Assembly: GCA_018907035.1 (NCBI GenBank)
Contig: JACCIC010000049.1
Span: 62,001-126,000, forward strand
Reading direction: 5' to 3'
Source: Sycobia sp. Sy_11
Taxonomy: Eukaryota > Arthropoda > Insecta > Hymenoptera > Epichrysomallidae
Length of the DNA: 64,000 nt
In this document: positions 60,929 through 64,000 of the stretch, one piece after another
Layout of the letters: each line of letters starts with the position of its first letter
How positions within the stretch are numbered: position 1 is the stretch's first letter
The notes under the pieces: generated by a model
What the model saw: only the letters and a program-made list of their open reading frames with translations
The model's database searches: none
What the model was told of the DNA's origin: nothing
Program-made: the position numbers and the translations under genes

Positions 60929-60929
60929 G

Positions 60930-62792
60930 TGAGCGCCTACGTGCGAGCGATACGTACCGGCGGAGGGTGCAGGGGGACGCGCGCGCCGTAATGGGCGGAC
61001 TAGGGGATTTCTGGGTACAGGCAATGCGAGGCTTCGGCCGAGAGATGTAGAAAGGTGCTGGATTATATGTGAAATTAAGGAGGAAATGACAAAAAAAGAA
61101 AACTGTAAGATATATAAAATGATCCCTTCTTTGTTTTTAGAACGTTCATATAACCGCCAATGATATTATTGGAATAACATTAGTAAGACAGTATATTATC
61201 GATATCGCAAAGTTATGAAGCATCAGAATAATGCATGCACCATTATTAATTATAAGAATGAGAAGATTAGTAATAATATCGTGCAGGAACTCAGTTGTAC
61301 ATATATTAGTCAAGAAACAAATTCGACATTCGTGTCAATACATAAGATAATACGCAGATACAAAAATAATGAATCTATTTGGTGTACGCGTAGCTTAACT
61401 AAATTTATTCGAGCGCGAACAGATCTCTCATTGTGGACTAAAAGCAGCTGGAGGAAGTAACATGAAGAATCTTTTCAGGAAGTTTGTTATCGACATGTGC
61501 GACTTGACTTTTCAACTTGGAAAGATGAATGTGCATGAATATCTACTGAAATCAATGCTCTATCAATTCAGCATTAGATGGTCCAGATGAGGCAATGACA
61601 ATATTTCAATAAGTCGACAACGTAGTATCTTATCGGATGTAATTTCTTAAACTCTTTTTCTTTCTACTTTAATCCATATTGAATTTCCGCGATGGACTTC
61701 CGAGGCTAACAACAATGTGTCAGAAAAAGTATAACACGAGCATTCTCTGAGAATAGAATTGAACTAACTCCCTTGTTTTTCATTGGCAATAATTCTACAA
61801 TGTTCAAATCATAGTTTGGTCTTATGGATTTGCCAAGATTCAGTTTCATTAGCGGATTATCATTAGCATCAGTCTAATCTATCACTGCTAAGCTATGCTA
61901 TTCTTCTTTCATCAAGCCACGTGGAGCCTGAACCTAAATTTATAGCTCATTTATATATAATATATTAGTTGTATACTCAAAGAATTTCGGATGTGGCATT
62001 AATGAATTCAACGTAGATAAGATAATAGTACTGCGAGAACTAATCCTCGCTAAGACGTAAGTGTGTGTCAATAAGATTCACTTTATTCTAAGCTAAGAAC
62101 AGATTGTTTACTTTCATAAATATGAGAGGAGATCCAAGGCTAGTTTGAGCAGACCCAAAAGCAAAGCCGTTCAAGTAAGCGAGATGGTCGAATGTAGTCT
62201 CAAAAGTGTTACTGATGGCAATTAGGAGAAAAGCGATAATCTTCTTTTTATCAAAGTGAACACTGATATCGTATCGGTTAGTTAAGAAATCTCAGAAAAA
62301 TGATAACGTCTAAAATGTGGCTCGATAAGGTCAAGAACTCGAATACCGAGTAGATGCTTCTGCTTTTGGGAAGATCTTCGTCTGAACCTTAAAAAGCAAC
62401 TGTTTGGTCCAAAATCAGACATAGACGAAGACATGTTCTAAACTTATGAATAACGAAGTGTTTTCATACGAATTTCTAGAGATATACCTTACTGAGAAAT
62501 GCTATACGTTCAGTATGTAGATTCAGTGTGGATACAAATTTAAACTATATAGAAGTCCATCACAGATTATAAGCTGAATTCGAGCATTCCTGTCAAATTT
62601 AGTATACAAATACATAGGAAGATCTAGGATTGACAATGAGGAGACTAAATATCTTATTTCTTAATATCTTATTTCTTAATATAATATATTATTATGAGGA
62701 GAATGAATATCTTTACTTTCTATTTTTTCTCGTCTGTGATTGGGTCTCCTATTAGTTTATTGCTGAGCTCATTCGGTTTAAAGTGACTGATT

Positions 62793-62850
<58 letters not shown>

Positions 62851-64000
62851 CTATATATATATATATATATATTAGATTATATAGACATTTTTTTGTTTCA
62901 TTTTTATTACAATTTAAATTACAAAATAAATTCAGCTCCAAAATATCGTCAAAATAATATTAAGCTAATAATAACAGTGAAAAACTAGATTAACTTTATC
63001 GTGATTTTTACTACATTGACATGTTATCAATCTCTGATTAACTTCCTTTAATTTTATTTAATTAGCCCTTTCGATAGATAAGCTCTCTATTCCGTTTATA
63101 TACATTTGGCTTCATCTGCTTCCAAATTAAATTATTACCAATGTCGTTGAGTTAAGCTTGTATTCTAATAAAACTATGATGAATCGAACAAACTCGTTCA
63201 GCCATATATTATATATATATATATAGTTTTGAAAAGCAACAGAATTTGGTCAATATTTAAAGTATTAAATTTGCCAACCAGTATTATAAATACACAGTAT
63301 TGAAAATAAAATGTCGTTTGACAATGAAATTTGAATTTACTAAGTGTGATTAGAACAGATTAGAAAGCTCAATTAAAATTTGGTAAATTTTTATTTATCA
63401 TCAATCAAACTATAAGAATAAGTACAAAGAAGCAGTTTGAATTTATAGAACGAGCTAATTCCAAGAATTAGGAATATATGCCTTTAAAAATGTTATATAG
63501 TAAACTATAGACTTTTGAAGGAATCATATAACATGTCTTAATTGTAAACTTTAGAAGAAAAAAAATTGTCGGTAATTTAATGAAAATTTTTAGTGCTTAT
63601 TAGAGTTGATATAGAGTATACCTGACAATATCTTATTTAAATCTGCTGTCATATTAGTTTGCAACATCACTTTTTGAAGATTGGAATAACATCTGGCATA
63701 TTAATTTAGTATTATTCTATTTAATGGGTAATTATGTACGCGTTAACTCATAAACAGCTTCCTGAATTGGTAAAACCAATATTAATTTTTAAATTTTATC
63801 CTTCGGTAATGTTGAATGAGCTCAACAGCTAGATATGAAGGTAATTGGATTTAAAGGTTGCACTAAGCTAAACTTGATATGGATAAGGACAATGCAATAT
63901 ATGCCAGTATAGTTTCCAAAAATGTCATCCACATCCATCCGATCTTGAAGCGGCACTCTTAAAATTTATTATAGGTAATATTTAAATACTGCGCTGCTTG
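60930..64000. other. Right end of window, no supported gene
   Basis: AT-rich. An open frame at 61,215-61,460 (plus) and stop-rich, protein-like sequence around 62,100-62,450 may be a decayed transposon, but I could not name any motif. Confidence 0.4.
62795..62871. repeat. (TA)n microsatellite, two blocks
   Basis: TA at 62,795-62,847 and 62,852-62,871 separated by a short ATC break. Confidence 0.95.

Overview
This is a eukaryotic window, most likely from an insect. The supporting evidence is: AT-rich introns with GT..AG boundaries, one spliced housekeeping gene of animal type, Copia, BEL/Pao, Jockey/X-type and mariner-like transposon remains of arthropod type, a tRNA-derived SINE, and dozens of long (TA)n, (GA)n and (CA)n microsatellites. 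A hymenopteran (parasitoid-like) origin is plausible but is not proved by anything read here. There is no bacterial-style gene organisation.

The only confidently complete host gene is BAG6 (Scythe/BAT3), on the minus strand from 50,737 to 38,674. I could join 20 coding exons in a continuous reading frame (3,963 nt including the stop, 1,320 aa). They start with an N-terminal ubiquitin-like domain and end with the conserved BAG6 C-terminus (the [16 protein letters not shown] block). The last exon lies 4.5 kb from the rest and is very GC-rich, unlike the other 19.

Layout. 1-4,490: no firm gene; microsatellites and an unidentified Met-less minus-strand ORF at 2,113-2,337. 4,492-15,001: two Jockey/X-type non-LTR retrotransposons in the same (minus) orientation. 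The right-hand copy (9,176-14,988) is flanked by a perfect 13-bp target duplication, keeps an intact ORF1, and is interrupted by a Copia element with a priming site. That Copia element itself carries a tRNA-derived SINE with its own imperfect duplication. The left-hand copy carries a probable 227-bp solo LTR. 15,140-18,900: a patchwork of long (TA)n tracts in CpG-rich sequence. 19,000-28,300: AT-rich, with microsatellites and a mariner-like remnant. 28,312-30,336: a Copia element with two 154-bp LTRs, a broken zinc knuckle and no reverse transcriptase. 30,340-38,230: AT-rich with BEL/Pao and LINE relics. 38,234-51,000: BAG6. 51,000-64,000: mostly empty, apart from a 640-bp near-palindromic foldback element at 52,138-52,778 (with a related end fragment at 56,705), long microsatellites, and a CpG-rich possible promoter/first exon at 60,490-60,930.

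The main story of the window is nested transposition around one conserved chaperone gene. The least explained structure is the foldback element with a TTTAG-repeat loop. I found no clear sign of an undescribed multi-gene system.
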